This document shows, piece after piece, positions 47,900-57,095 of a stretch of DNA of 64,000 nt; position 1 is the first letter of the stretch, and the number at the start of each line of letters is the position of its first letter. Made by a program: the position numbers and the translations under genes. The DNA lies in the NCBI GenBank assembly GCA_017471245.1, contig JAFUVB010000003.1:1-64000 (forward strand), read 5' to 3'. The notes beneath the pieces are model-generated. The model did not search any database and was not told the origin of the DNA. It was given only the letters and a program-made list of their open reading frames with translations. This DNA comes from Prevotella sp. (GTDB taxonomy: Bacteria > Bacteroidota > Bacteroidia > Bacteroidales > Bacteroidaceae).

Positions 47900-49795
47900 T
47901 TACAGGTGTAGCATGTTGTCCTCAATGAAGATTTCTTCTTCATCAATGAGGTAGGTGAGAGCAGCATGTAGCTTGTCGTGGGGGATGGAAAGCGTGTTCA
48001 GTTCTGTGATCAGATGCTTCTTCCCGTCGGAGAGCAGTTCCTTGATCAGCTCTTTGGCGGGCTTGATTTGCCGATCTGATAGATAGTCCTCACGATGTGC
48101 GATGCATACATCACATTGATCGCAGTCGTTTGATTTGGTTTCCCCGAAGTATCTCAACAGCTGCCGGCTACGGCAAACGTCATCGTTTTTGGCGTATTTG
48201 ATTACCTCTTCGATGCGTTTTCTATATTGTTCCTTCCGGTCTTCATAGATTTCACGACCGATGATTATCCGTTCTGGGTCTTCTCTCCTTTCTGTATATG
48301 TGATGAAAGGGGTTTTACGCTGGGGAATGAAGCTCAGAATATGTTTTTCTGAAAGGTTTTTCAATATCATGTACACCTGTTGGGCGGTCTGTAGTCCAGC
48401 CTGTTGGGCAACAAAGGCTTCGTCGATGTATTCAAAATTGGTGAAGAGACCGCCGTAATTGCGGAGCAGGGCAGTGATCACATGAGTCTCTTTTTCCGTC
48501 AATGACTCTATTTGATAGAAGTCGTTCCGGTCGATTAAGAAATGCACACGTGCCTGATTATCCCGCTCTTCCGTATAATCAATGTATCCCGCCCTGGTGA
48601 GAATCTTCAGGGCAGCATCGGTCTGGATGGGGAAATGCTTGAATGTGGCGCAGAATTTGTCGATGTCGAAGACGAAAGATGCCCCGTATCCACTGCCGAT
48701 ACCAATCTGATAATAGTAAGCCAAGTGTTCGTAGATCTCCCTGATATAGCTTTTTTCAGGGAAGGTGTCTGATATGCGTTTGTTCAGTTTGCGTTCATCG
48801 CTGTCGTTATACAGTAGTACGGCGTATGATTTTCGTCCATCGCGGCCGGCGCGTCCTGCCTCTTGGAAATAGGCTTCTAATGAGTCGGGGCAGTCGAAAT
48901 GGATGACAATGCGCACATCTGCCTTGTCGATGCCCATGCCAAAGGCATTGGTGGCAACCATGATGCGCACTCTGTCGTCGTGCCATTCCTTCTGTCTTTC
49001 ATCACGAATGGCGCTGTCAAGGCCTGCATGATATGCCAAAGCGCTGATGCTATGCTTCATCAGCAGTTCGGCAATCTCCTTTGTGCGCTTCCTGCTTCTC
49101 ACGTATACAATGCCGCAGCCATCCACGGAATTTAGAATATGGAGGAGTTCTTCATATTTGTCGGTAGTTTTCCTCACGATGTATGCCAGGTTCTTGCGCT
49201 CAAAACTCATCCTGAAGACATTCTTTTCCTTGAATCCGAGCCGCAGTTGTATGTCTTCAATCACCTGCGGTGTAGCTGTTGCGGTGAGCGCAAGTACGGG
49301 AACATTGGGCTTCAGCTTGCGTATGTTGGCTATTTTCAGGTAAGAAGGTCTGAAATCATATCCCCATTGACTGATGCAATGTGCTTCGTCAACGGTGATG
49401 ATGCTCACCTTCATGTGGCGTAGTTTTGTCTGGAATAGTTCGGAGTCAAGGCGTTCAGGCGATACATACAGTATTTTCACGCCTCCGAAGATGCAGTTCT
49501 CCAAGGTGAGAACTATCTCTTCCTGCCTCATGCTGCCATAGATGGCTGCAGCCAAAATGCCTATTTTGCGCAGGTGGGTCACCTGATCTTTCATCAAGGC
49601 AATCAATGGAGTTATCACAATGCACACTCCGTCCATTGCCATTGCTGGTACTTGGAAAGTAATAGATTTGCCTCCACCGGTCGGCATCAGCCCCAACGTG
49701 TCTCTGCCGGCGCATATACTCTCGATGATATCGCGCTGTATACCGCGGAAGTCCTCATAATGCCAGTAATGGCGCAGTATGTCCCGGTATGTCAT
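47900..49795 (-). CDS. recQ: ATP-dependent DNA helicase RecQ
   Basis: A 631-residue 3'-5' helicase. Walker A is LMPTGGGKSITFQVPA, Walker B VDEAHCISQWGYDFRPSY (DEAH), motif V-VI region VRIMVATNAFGMGIDKADVR and QEAGRAGRDGR. The RQC zinc site is seen in CRSRQLLRYFGE..DCDQCDVC and a winged-helix follows. No HRDC domain is visible, although the C-terminus (LKELLSD..ITELNTLSI) holds a short helical domain. The start overlaps the recJ stop by four bases, so RecJ and RecQ are made together, fitting joint work on stalled forks in the RecF pathway. Confidence 0.95.
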   Translation of the reverse strand: MTYRDILRHYWHYEDFRGIQRDIIESICAGRDTLGLMPTGGGKSITFQVPAMAMDGVCIVITPLIALMKDQVTHLRKIGILAAAIYGSMRQEEIVLTLENCIFGGVKILYVSPERLDSELFQTKLRHMKVSIITVDEAHCISQWGYDFRPSYLKIANIRKLKPNVPVLALTATATPQVIEDIQLRLGFKEKNVFRMSFERKNLAYIVRKTTDKYEELLHILNSVDGCGIVYVRSRKRTKEIAELLMKHSISALAYHAGLDSAIRDERQKEWHDDRVRIMVATNAFGMGIDKADVRIVIHFDCPDSLEAYFQEAGRAGRDGRKSYAVLLYNDSDERKLNKRISDTFPEKSYIREIYEHLAYYYQIGIGSGYGASFVFDIDKFCATFKHFPIQTDAALKILTRAGYIDYTEERDNQARVHFLIDRNDFYQIESLTEKETHVITALLRNYGGLFTNFEYIDEAFVAQQAGLQTAQQVYMILKNLSEKHILSFIPQRKTPFITYTERREDPERIIIGREIYEDRKEQYRKRIEEVIKYAKNDDVCRSRQLLRYFGETKSNDCDQCDVCIAHREDYLSDRQIKPAKELIKELLSDGKKHLITELNTLSIPHDKLHAALTYLIDEEEIFIEDNMLHL

Positions 49796-51531
49796 TCCGT
49801 ATCTTCGTCTTCTCCTTCTGCTGGTCGGATGTCCTCTATTTGCAGTTGAACGTCGTTGTGTTTGAACACATTGTCTTCGATGGTATAGGCGATGTCGAAG
49901 CTGCGCTTGCTCTTGATATAGCGTGCCGAGCCGCTTTGCCCGAAAGCAATGCCGTTCATCACGTTGTTCGACTTGGAGTCGACGAGCTCCAGTTTGATGT
50001 GTTCCTGATCGCGCCCAACCACCTTGCTCGTGCCGAAATCATAGACATCAACGGTGCTGAACAGCGGTTTCTGGTTGTCAGGACCGAAGGGACCGAACCG
50101 TTTCAGGTCGTTATGAAGCTTGCGGGTGATATCCTTGAAGTCGATTTCCGCATCAATATCGAGGATGGCTTCAATCTGTTGGGGCTCGATATGCTCTTCT
50201 ACATACTTTTGGAACCTGCGCCTGAACTCGGGAACATCTTTCCAACGGAGGGTGAGACCGGCAGCATACGTGTGGCCGCCAAAGTTGATCAGCAAGTCGC
50301 GACAGCTCTTTATGGCGGAGTATACATCAAATCCTGTCACACTGCGAGCTGAGCCCGTGGCAAGGTCTTCATCACGTGTGAGAACCACGGTAGGGCGGAA
50401 ATAGATTTCGGTAAGGCGGGAGGCAACGATGCCGATCACGCCTTTCTTCCAGTTCTCATCGTAGAGAACAATGCTGGAATGGCGCTTTTGGCTTTCTATG
50501 CGAGCCACAATCTGGTTCGCCTCTTCCGTCATTTGCTTGTCGATATCCTTGCGCTGCTCGTTGTATTGGTTAATGTGCTTTGCCTTTTTCAGTGCTACGG
50601 CAAAGTCTTTTTCCACGAGAAGATCCACCGATTCCTTGCCGTTTTCCATTCGTCCGGATGCATTAATGCGCGGTCCGATTTTAAACACGATGTCGCTCAT
50701 GGATATGTCGCGACCATTCAGTCCGCAGATATCGATGATGGCTTTCAGTCCGATGTTGGGATTCTGATTCAGCTGTTTCAGCCCGTGGAATGCCAAAATC
50801 CTGTTCTCGTCGGTAACGGGAACGATGTCGGCTGCTATCGCCACGGCAACAAAATCGAGCAGGGGGATGAGGTTGGAGAATGGTATTCCGTTGTTTTTCG
50901 CAAATGCCTGCATAAACTTGAAGCCGACACCGCAACCGCAAAGATGCTTAAACGGAAACATGTCGTCGTCGCGTTTCGGGTTCAGAATAGCCACTGCCGG
51001 GGGCATTTCTTCATCGGGAACGTGATGATCGCAAATAATGAAGTCGATGCCAAGGCTCTTGGCATACGCGATTTCTTCGATTGCCTTGATTCCGCAATCG
51101 AGAATGATGATCAGTTTCACACCTGTTTCATAAGCAAAATCTATTCCTTTCTTGCTCACACCATATCCTTCATCGTAGCGGTCGGGGATATAATAGTCTA
51201 CATTGGAATAGAACTGCTGCAGAAACTTATACACCAGCGCCACGGCTGTGCATCCGTCTACATCATAATCACCGTACACAAGTATGCGCTCTTTGCGCCC
51301 CATGGCATCGTTCAAGCGGTCTACGGCCACATCCATATCCTTCATTAGGAAGGGGTTGATGAGGTCGTTTAGCTGGGGACGGAAGAAACGCTTGGCTGCC
51401 GATTCGGTGGTAATGCCGCGCTTGATGAGTATCTGTGCCAAGATAGGAGAGATGCTCATCTTTGTTCCCAGCGCCTCAGCTGCTTTCTTTTCTTCTGGTG
51501 TAGGTGTTTGATAATTCCATTTGAAATGCAT
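49792..51531 (-). CDS. recJ: Single-stranded-DNA-specific exonuclease RecJ
   Basis: A 579-residue 5'-3' ssDNA exonuclease of the DHH family. Metal-binding motifs are LVYGDYDVDGCTAVAL (motif I), IIILDCGIKA (II), FIICDHHVPDEEMP (III, DHH) and KIGPRINASGRM; DHHA1 motif FGGHTYAAGLTL follows, then a C-terminal OB domain. It supplies recQ with translational coupling. A TATCTTTG -7 box (minus 51638-51631) lies about 100 bases upstream of the start. Confidence 0.95.
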   Translation of the reverse strand: MHFKWNYQTPTPEEKKAAEALGTKMSISPILAQILIKRGITTESAAKRFFRPQLNDLINPFLMKDMDVAVDRLNDAMGRKERILVYGDYDVDGCTAVALVYKFLQQFYSNVDYYIPDRYDEGYGVSKKGIDFAYETGVKLIIILDCGIKAIEEIAYAKSLGIDFIICDHHVPDEEMPPAVAILNPKRDDDMFPFKHLCGCGVGFKFMQAFAKNNGIPFSNLIPLLDFVAVAIAADIVPVTDENRILAFHGLKQLNQNPNIGLKAIIDICGLNGRDISMSDIVFKIGPRINASGRMENGKESVDLLVEKDFAVALKKAKHINQYNEQRKDIDKQMTEEANQIVARIESQKRHSSIVLYDENWKKGVIGIVASRLTEIYFRPTVVLTRDEDLATGSARSVTGFDVYSAIKSCRDLLINFGGHTYAAGLTLRWKDVPEFRRRFQKYVEEHIEPQQIEAILDIDAEIDFKDITRKLHNDLKRFGPFGPDNQKPLFSTVDVYDFGTSKVVGRDQEHIKLELVDSKSNNVMNGIAFGQSGSARYIKSKRSFDIAYTIEDNVFKHNDVQLQIEDIRPAEGEDEDTE

Positions 51532-51777
51532 TTATATATTTTTTATTTTCCTTCGTAGACGGTATGCGAAAACGACCTGCAGCGATCAGAAATTGCTTTC
51601 TTGTTCTTGCAGGTACATAAAATCCGCGTCCAAAGATAGCAAATAAATATGATATAGAAGACTTTTTTGCAAACTTTTTTCACAATTACACCAAAAAAAC
51701 TTGAAAAGAAGCCATGTGGCGCATGTTCTTAAAGATATTCTTCACGGATACGCATACTGAAAACAAAGAAAGATTGC

Positions 51778-51817
51778 AAAAAAAGCAGGCATGCCAACTC
51801 ATATTTGGCATGCCTGC
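51778..51817 (-). terminator. Strong rho-independent terminator after the C1B peptidase
   Basis: On the minus strand a perfect 12-bp stem GCAGGCATGCCA/TGGCATGCCTGC with nine-base loop is followed by seven T. It lies 30 bases after the peptidase stop and before the recJ promoter region. The rest of the gap 51532-51847 shows nothing else. Confidence 0.92.
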
Positions 51818-51847
51818 TTGTGATGATTCACCTGCGGAATGATGGAA

Positions 51848-53047
51848 TCAGATGCCCATCTTCTTGCGGATATCCTTTGGAATGGCATTTTTGTTAACCA
51901 TGTAGTCCATGGTGTTGGCGGCAATGAAGGCCTTGGTCATATACCAGATTCCCTTGAACTCGCCACTGGAACCCCATGAGTTCTTTACCATATAGTATTC
52001 TTTTCCGTTCTGGTCCTTGGCAATTCCGTAGATCAGCATGCCATGGTCGTCGGTCAGTTCCCAGTTGTCGAAGCGCTGCTGGCGCATCTCCTGTGTCGGT
52101 GTAATCTCAGGAACAGTGCAGCCCAGCTTGTCGATTTCATTCTTCTTGGCTGTCGGAGTGAGTTTCAGCCAGCGTGCCATGTCGCTTCCGGCAAGGCTGT
52201 TTTCTGCAGCTTTGTTATCGATGGCGTATGCCAGACCCTGACGTGTGAAGCCTTCTTCCGACACATCTCCGCCCCAAGCAACGGTGTAGCCCTGCTCGAT
52301 AGCGTTGTCGATGATGCGCATCATCTCATCCATTGGCAAGTTCCATGACAGCGGGTTGCGCCAGTTGTCTTGCACTTCAACGGCAAACTTTGTATAGAAA
52401 GGATGATGGGTGTAGCTTGTGATGGTCACATAATCGTCGAGATTGATGCCGAGGCTGGCAGCAAAAGACTGCGGAGTATACTTCTTTCCCTCATATGTGA
52501 ATTCCTCGGGGCATTTGCCGAGATAAGCATCGAGAATGCCTTGGAAGCCTACTTTCCATTGGTTGCTGATGGTCTTGGCCTTGCTGCGGGCAACTGCGCT
52601 CACGTAAGGCTCAAGCACTGAGAAGAATTCATTGAAGTTGAAGAGCGTGTCGCCATAGAGACTGCCCGGTGCCGGCATTGCATCTTCGGGGCAGATGCCG
52701 TAGTTCTGCAGTGCATAAAGCACGTCGTAGGCAGCGCCACCCTGTGCAAATTGGCAGTCGCCATGCAGGCGAACCACCTGAACAGCGCGATCCAAGTAGG
52801 TCTTGTTGCATACAAAAGCCTCGCAGAGGTCGTATGTCTTGCCTGTTTTCTTCAGAATCTCTGCCTCAAAATAGGAAAGTGTGGAGTAGTTCCAGCAGGT
52901 TCCGCTTCGGTTTTGGTTCTTGATGCTTGTGATGGGGTTCTCTTTAATGGTTGTGAACACAGGTTTGTTAGGGTTTTCTTTCTTTTCCTGTGCCATGGCG
53001 CTTGTAGCGATCAACGCTGTAAGCGCAAGTACTAAGATTTTCTTCAT
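51848..53047 (-). CDS. Exported C1B (bleomycin hydrolase-like) cysteine peptidase
   Basis: A 399-residue papain-fold peptidase of family C1B, normally an aminopeptidase. A signal peptide is present (ILVLALTALIATSAMAQE), so it acts in the periplasm or outside, unlike classical cytoplasmic PepC. Catalytic residues are C51 in NRSGTCWNYSTLSY, H335 in TDDHGMLIYG and N356 in MVKNSWGSSG. Start 53047 is fixed by the signal peptide; the frame stays open upstream into pepP. It follows pepP after 47 bases and ends at a strong terminator, so the two peptidases form one unit. Confidence 0.9.
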   Translation of the reverse strand: MKKILVLALTALIATSAMAQEKKENPNKPVFTTIKENPITSIKNQNRSGTCWNYSTLSYFEAEILKKTGKTYDLCEAFVCNKTYLDRAVQVVRLHGDCQFAQGGAAYDVLYALQNYGICPEDAMPAPGSLYGDTLFNFNEFFSVLEPYVSAVARSKAKTISNQWKVGFQGILDAYLGKCPEEFTYEGKKYTPQSFAASLGINLDDYVTITSYTHHPFYTKFAVEVQDNWRNPLSWNLPMDEMMRIIDNAIEQGYTVAWGGDVSEEGFTRQGLAYAIDNKAAENSLAGSDMARWLKLTPTAKKNEIDKLGCTVPEITPTQEMRQQRFDNWELTDDHGMLIYGIAKDQNGKEYYMVKNSWGSSGEFKGIWYMTKAFIAANTMDYMVNKNAIPKDIRKKMGI

Positions 53048-53094
53048 TGTTAGATAAATTAAGTTATTGGTTGTTTTCTTATAATTATGCGTAA

Positions 53095-54492
53095 TTAGTT
53101 GTTTGCCATGAATGCCTCCACGTCCTTGGGATGATATGGAATCAAGTCTTTTCCTAAGAATCGGCAACCTTCTTTTGTGATGAGGATGTCGTCTTCAAGG
53201 CGTATACCACCGAAGTCTTTATAGGTTTCCAGCAGGTCATAATTGATGAAATCCTTGTGCAGACCTTGTGAGCGCCAGTCGTCGATCAATGCTGGAATAA
53301 AGTAAATACCTGGTTCGTCGGTCATCACGAAGCCTTCCTGGAGTCGCTTTCCGCACCGCAATGCGTTTGTTCCAAATTGCGTACTTGGCTGTATTTCTTC
53401 ATCAAATCCCACGTAATTCTGCCCAAGACCCTCCATGTCGTGAACATCCATGCCCATCATGTGGCCGAGTCCGTGGGGCAGGAACATGGCATGTGCGCCT
53501 GCTTGTACGGCTTCTTCGGTGTCGCCTTTCATCAATCCTAACTCCTTGAGCTTGTCTGTCATGAGCCGGCACACATTCATGTGAACGTCATACCATAGCA
53601 CTCCCGGCTTGGCAACTTCCAAAGCATAGTCGTGGCATGCCTCTACGATGCTGTAAATCTCCAGTTGGCGCTGGCTGAATTTGCCGTTAACGGGGTATGT
53701 GCGCGTATTGTCGGAGCAATAGTTCTCTGCATTTTCGGCTCCTGCATCACAGAGTGCCAGGCGCCCGCTCTCCAGTATATTGTATGAAGGATTGCCGTGC
53801 ATGATCTCGCCATGCTGCGTGAATATGGTGGCAAAGCTCTCGTGCTCGCCGAGCGAATGTGCCATTCCGTCCACCTGACCGCCGATATATTTTTCGGTGA
53901 GTCCCGGTTTGGTAAGTCTCATGGCATGTGTATGCATCTGGTAACCGATGGCGCAAGCCTTCTCAATCTCAGCAATCTCGATGTCGGTCTTGCATTGGCG
54001 CATCTTCACAACGGCCTTGATCAGCTCCACCGAAGCAGCTTCTTTCTGCTGGTTGGGATGAATGCCGAGCAAATCCATGATCTGAATCTTCGTGTCGAAG
54101 CGATAGGGTGGCAGGAAATGGATTCTGCGGTTCTGCTTCTGGGCATCTTTGCAGATGCGCTGCAGCTCTTTCATGGGAGCCGACTGTGCCACTGCGACCT
54201 GTTCTGCCAGATTGCTCACGCTGTCAACGCTGCCATACCACACGATGTCTTCGATGTCGATGTCGTCGCCGATCAGCATTTCGCAGTCGTTGTCGATGTC
54301 AATCACGCCCACCAGACCGTCTCTTCTCTGTCCGAAATAGTAAAGGAAAGAAGAGTCCTGACGGAATGGATAGTATCCGTTGTTGGGATAATTACAAGGC
54401 GATTCGTTGTTTCCGAAAAGAATGATAATGCCGCTCTTCACTAACTTCTTCAGTTCAGAGCGCCGGTTTGAATAGACTTCTTTGTTAAACAT
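53095..54492 (-). CDS. pepP: Xaa-Pro aminopeptidase
   Basis: A 465-residue M24B metallopeptidase that removes N-terminal residues before proline. The N-terminal AMP_N domain (ILFGNNESPCNYPNN, FRQDSSFLYYFG) is followed by the pita-bread domain with metal ligands in LCDAGAENAENYCSDNTRTYPVNG (two Asp), HGLGHMMGMDVHD (His), MTDEPGIYFIP (Glu) and IRLEDDILIT (Glu). Length is typical. A minus-strand TAACTTTG -7 box lies at 54530-54523. It is co-directional with the exported C1B peptidase. Confidence 0.94.
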   Translation of the reverse strand: MFNKEVYSNRRSELKKLVKSGIIILFGNNESPCNYPNNGYYPFRQDSSFLYYFGQRRDGLVGVIDIDNDCEMLIGDDIDIEDIVWYGSVDSVSNLAEQVAVAQSAPMKELQRICKDAQKQNRRIHFLPPYRFDTKIQIMDLLGIHPNQQKEAASVELIKAVVKMRQCKTDIEIAEIEKACAIGYQMHTHAMRLTKPGLTEKYIGGQVDGMAHSLGEHESFATIFTQHGEIMHGNPSYNILESGRLALCDAGAENAENYCSDNTRTYPVNGKFSQRQLEIYSIVEACHDYALEVAKPGVLWYDVHMNVCRLMTDKLKELGLMKGDTEEAVQAGAHAMFLPHGLGHMMGMDVHDMEGLGQNYVGFDEEIQPSTQFGTNALRCGKRLQEGFVMTDEPGIYFIPALIDDWRSQGLHKDFINYDLLETYKDFGGIRLEDDILITKEGCRFLGKDLIPYHPKDVEAFMANN

Positions 54493-54615
54493 GGTTTATC
54501 TTAAGTGTTATAATAATTGCGGCAAAGTTACAAATTAAAAATGACATGCTATCGCAGATTACTGATAAATAATCAAAAAATATGAAAAATGGGATTATCA
54601 GGCGGCACTTCTTGC

Positions 54616-55293
54616 TCAGTCTTTCAGCAGGTCGGGCCGCAGTTTGCGTGTCCGTTCCAGTGCCTGATCCATTTCCCACTGCTTGATTTTCGCCTCATGG
54701 CCGCTCAACAGGATATCGGGAACCTTCCATCCTTTATATTCTGCCGGTCGAGTGTAGATGGGAGCAGCCAGCAAATCGTCCTGAAAGCAGTCGGAGAGTG
54801 CACTCTGTTCGTCACCGACAACGCCGGGAATGATTCTCACGATGGCATCTGCCATGACTGCGGCAGCCAGTTCTCCGCCGGTAAGCACGTAGTCGCCGAT
54901 GCTGATTTCACGTGTAATGAGATGATCGCGCACGCGTTGGTCGATTCCTTTATAGTGTCCGCAGAGGATGATGAGGTTCTCTTTCAGCGACAGATCGTTG
55001 GCAACGTGTTGGTTGAACTGCTCTCCGTCGGGCGAAGTGAATATCACCTCATCGTAATCACGCTCTTTTTTCAATGCAGAAATGCAGCGGTCGATGGGTT
55101 CTATCTGCATCACCATACCGGCAAATCCCCCGTAAGGATAGTCGTCAACTCTGCGCCATTTGTCTAAAGTGTAGTCGCGCAGGTTGTGCAAGTGTATCTC
55201 CGCCAGTCCTTTCTTTTCTGCCCTGGCAAGTATCGACTCATGAACGAAGCCCTCAATCATTTCGGGCAAAACGGTAATAATGTCAATTCTCAT
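54616..55293 (-). CDS. trmD: tRNA (guanine-37-N1)-methyltransferase
   Basis: A 225-residue SPOUT methyltransferase forming m1G37 in tRNA, needed for frame maintenance. Motifs: [16 protein letters not shown] at the N-terminus, [25 protein letters not shown] and the knot [27 protein letters not shown]. Length is normal. A TACCTTTG -7 box (minus 55306-55299) ends five bases before the ATG, so the mRNA has almost no leader. It is not linked to rimM, rplS or rpsP here. Confidence 0.95.
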   Translation of the reverse strand: MRIDIITVLPEMIEGFVHESILARAEKKGLAEIHLHNLRDYTLDKWRRVDDYPYGGFAGMVMQIEPIDRCISALKKERDYDEVIFTSPDGEQFNQHVANDLSLKENLIILCGHYKGIDQRVRDHLITREISIGDYVLTGGELAAAVMADAIVRIIPGVVGDEQSALSDCFQDDLLAAPIYTRPAEYKGWKVPDILLSGHEAKIKQWEMDQALERTRKLRPDLLKD

Positions 55294-55429
55294 GTTTGCA
55301 AAGGTACGAAATAAAAGTTAAGTACAGGGTTTTGAATGCTTAAAAATCACTAAATTGTTGATTATACGCAAGAACGTAAAAAGCATTTTTTTCGTATTTT
55401 TGCATACGAACCATTAATTTTTTGAAAGT

Positions 55430-55741
55430 ATGTCAAAGACAATTGAACTGCAAATCGGAAAGAGTCAGACCCTGATAGATGGTCTGCGCAAGAACTTGGA
55501 AGAACTAAAAGCACGCGGTATCAGCGATGCCGATCTCAACAAAATGAGCGAAGAGCTGGATTTGCTGAGCAAGTGCAACTCTGAATGCGATGCTTTGCGG
55601 GCTGAGCTTTCATTGAAAGTGAAGAAAATGAATGCCGTCCTCAACGACGTGAAGGATAGCTTTGCTGCGAAAAAGAGAATCATCAAGGTGAACTATCCTC
55701 AGGAGGCATGGGCGAATTATGGCGTGATGGACAAGCGCTGA
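55430..55741 (+). CDS. Small coiled-coil protein, unknown function
   Basis: A 103-residue protein, helical over nearly all its length with heptad-like spacing of leucines (LIDGLRKNLEELKARGIS, LNKMSEELDLLSKCNSECD, LRAELSLKVKKMNAVLN), ending VNYPQEAWANYGVMDKR. No signal peptide. A -7 box TATTTTTG (55395-55402) precedes it by 27 bases. I cannot name the family; it stands alone and is convergent with buk. A MITE-like element follows 36 bases after the stop. Confidence 0.75.
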   Translation: MSKTIELQIGKSQTLIDGLRKNLEELKARGISDADLNKMSEELDLLSKCNSECDALRAELSLKVKKMNAVLNDVKDSFAAKKRIIKVNYPQEAWANYGVMDKR

Positions 55742-55777
55742 CAGCCATTTCCCTCTGATGTCACTATGCATAATGAG

Positions 55778-55927
55778 CAAAGAGGGCATGTTTAAATGAA
55801 ACCACAACGGATTTCACGGATATTACGGATTTAAGTCATGCTGATAATCAGGTACTTTAATAATCCGTGAAATCCGTGAAATCCGTTGTCTCTATAGGAA
55901 TGTCTGTATTATGAAACACCCTCTTTG
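55778..55927 (-). repeat. MITE-like element T4 (reverse orientation)
   Basis: Clear ends: CAAAGAGGGCATGTTT at the left and its counterpart AAACACCCTCTTTG at the right (terminal inverted repeat with a two-base difference in length). Central palindrome as in T2. Between convergent genes; the rest of 55742-56000 is empty. Confidence 0.85.
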
Positions 55928-56000
55928 ATAATTAACGCTCTACAGGATGCGCGGCTTGGATGTGCTGCGCATTGTCTTGAAAACGGTTGTGCGCGTTTCG

Positions 56001-57062
56001 TTATTGATAGTCTTTGATCTCCTGTTGCCCGGTCATTGCTCGATAGGCATTGTGGGCAAGAGCCGTCAGTTCGTCTTCGCCGGGATATACAAACACAGGT
56101 GCCAGATAGCTCAAGCGTTCTTCTAATCCGCCGGTGACATATTTGCTGTTCGAGATGGCGCCCGTTAGCAGGATGGCATCCACATGTCCGTTGGTGACGG
56201 GAGCTAACGAACCCAAGTATCGTGCTATCTGATAGATCATGGCATCGAGCACCAATTTGGCGTGAGCATCACCCTCGGCAATGCGCTTTTCCACCTCTCT
56301 GCAGTCGTTGGTTCCCAGATGTGCGGTCAGTCCACTGTGGCCGTTGATCTTTCGGAGCATCTCTTCCTCAGTGTATTGCCCGCTGTAGCAGAGCTTGATA
56401 AGTTGTGCCGACGGCAGCGTTCCCGTACGTGACGGAGTGAACGGACCATGTCCGCCCAGTGCGTCGGAGCACTCGATGGCGCGCCCGTTGTGGTGTATGG
56501 CGAATGAGATTCCGCTTCCCATGTGGCACACAATGAGGGTTTGCTCTTCGTATTTCACACCGTGCTCCCGGCAATAGCGCTTTGCTATCTCGCGTTGGTT
56601 CAGTGCATGCCAGATGGTTTGGTGGGGCATTTCGGGCAAACCGGTAATTCTTGCGATGTCGTCGAGCTCGTCGACCACGCCCGGATCTACGGTAAATGCG
56701 CGGCAGCCGGGTATATCCTTGGCGAGACTCAGTGCAAGAAGCGACCCCAGATTGCATGCATGGTGCAGTCGTGGGTGCTTGGTGTCCTCGATTACTTTGT
56801 CGTTCAGTTCATAGACACCGCTTTCTATGGGTTTCACTAATCCGCCTCTGCCAACGACAACATCAAAGTCGAGCTTGTATCCGTTGCGTTCCAGTTCTTC
56901 CACAAGTTTCTCCCTGCGGTAGGGGAACTCATCCATGATAAACGGATAGCGGCACAATTCCTCGAAGGGATGGTTGATGGTGGAATGCCAATCCAATTCT
57001 TCATCAATGAACACACCAATCTTGGTGGATATCATTCCTGGGTTAATGGCAAGTATCTTCAT
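56001..57062 (-). CDS. buk: Butyrate kinase
   Basis: A 353-residue acetokinase-family enzyme that converts butyryl- or branched acyl-phosphate plus ADP to the acid and ATP. ILAINPGMISTKIGVF is the first phosphate-binding loop, VGRGGLVKPIESGVYEL, HMGSGISFAIHHNGRAIECSDALGGHGPFTPSRTG and ILLTGAISNSKYV follow in the butyrate-kinase order. Ptb is encoded 33 bases upstream in the same direction. Length is typical. Confidence 0.94.
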   Translation of the reverse strand: MKILAINPGMISTKIGVFIDEELDWHSTINHPFEELCRYPFIMDEFPYRREKLVEELERNGYKLDFDVVVGRGGLVKPIESGVYELNDKVIEDTKHPRLHHACNLGSLLALSLAKDIPGCRAFTVDPGVVDELDDIARITGLPEMPHQTIWHALNQREIAKRYCREHGVKYEEQTLIVCHMGSGISFAIHHNGRAIECSDALGGHGPFTPSRTGTLPSAQLIKLCYSGQYTEEEMLRKINGHSGLTAHLGTNDCREVEKRIAEGDAHAKLVLDAMIYQIARYLGSLAPVTNGHVDAILLTGAISNSKYVTGGLEERLSYLAPVFVYPGEDELTALAHNAYRAMTGQQEIKDYQ

Positions 57063-57095
57063 AATATAAATATGTGTAATGTTTTTCCGGCAATG

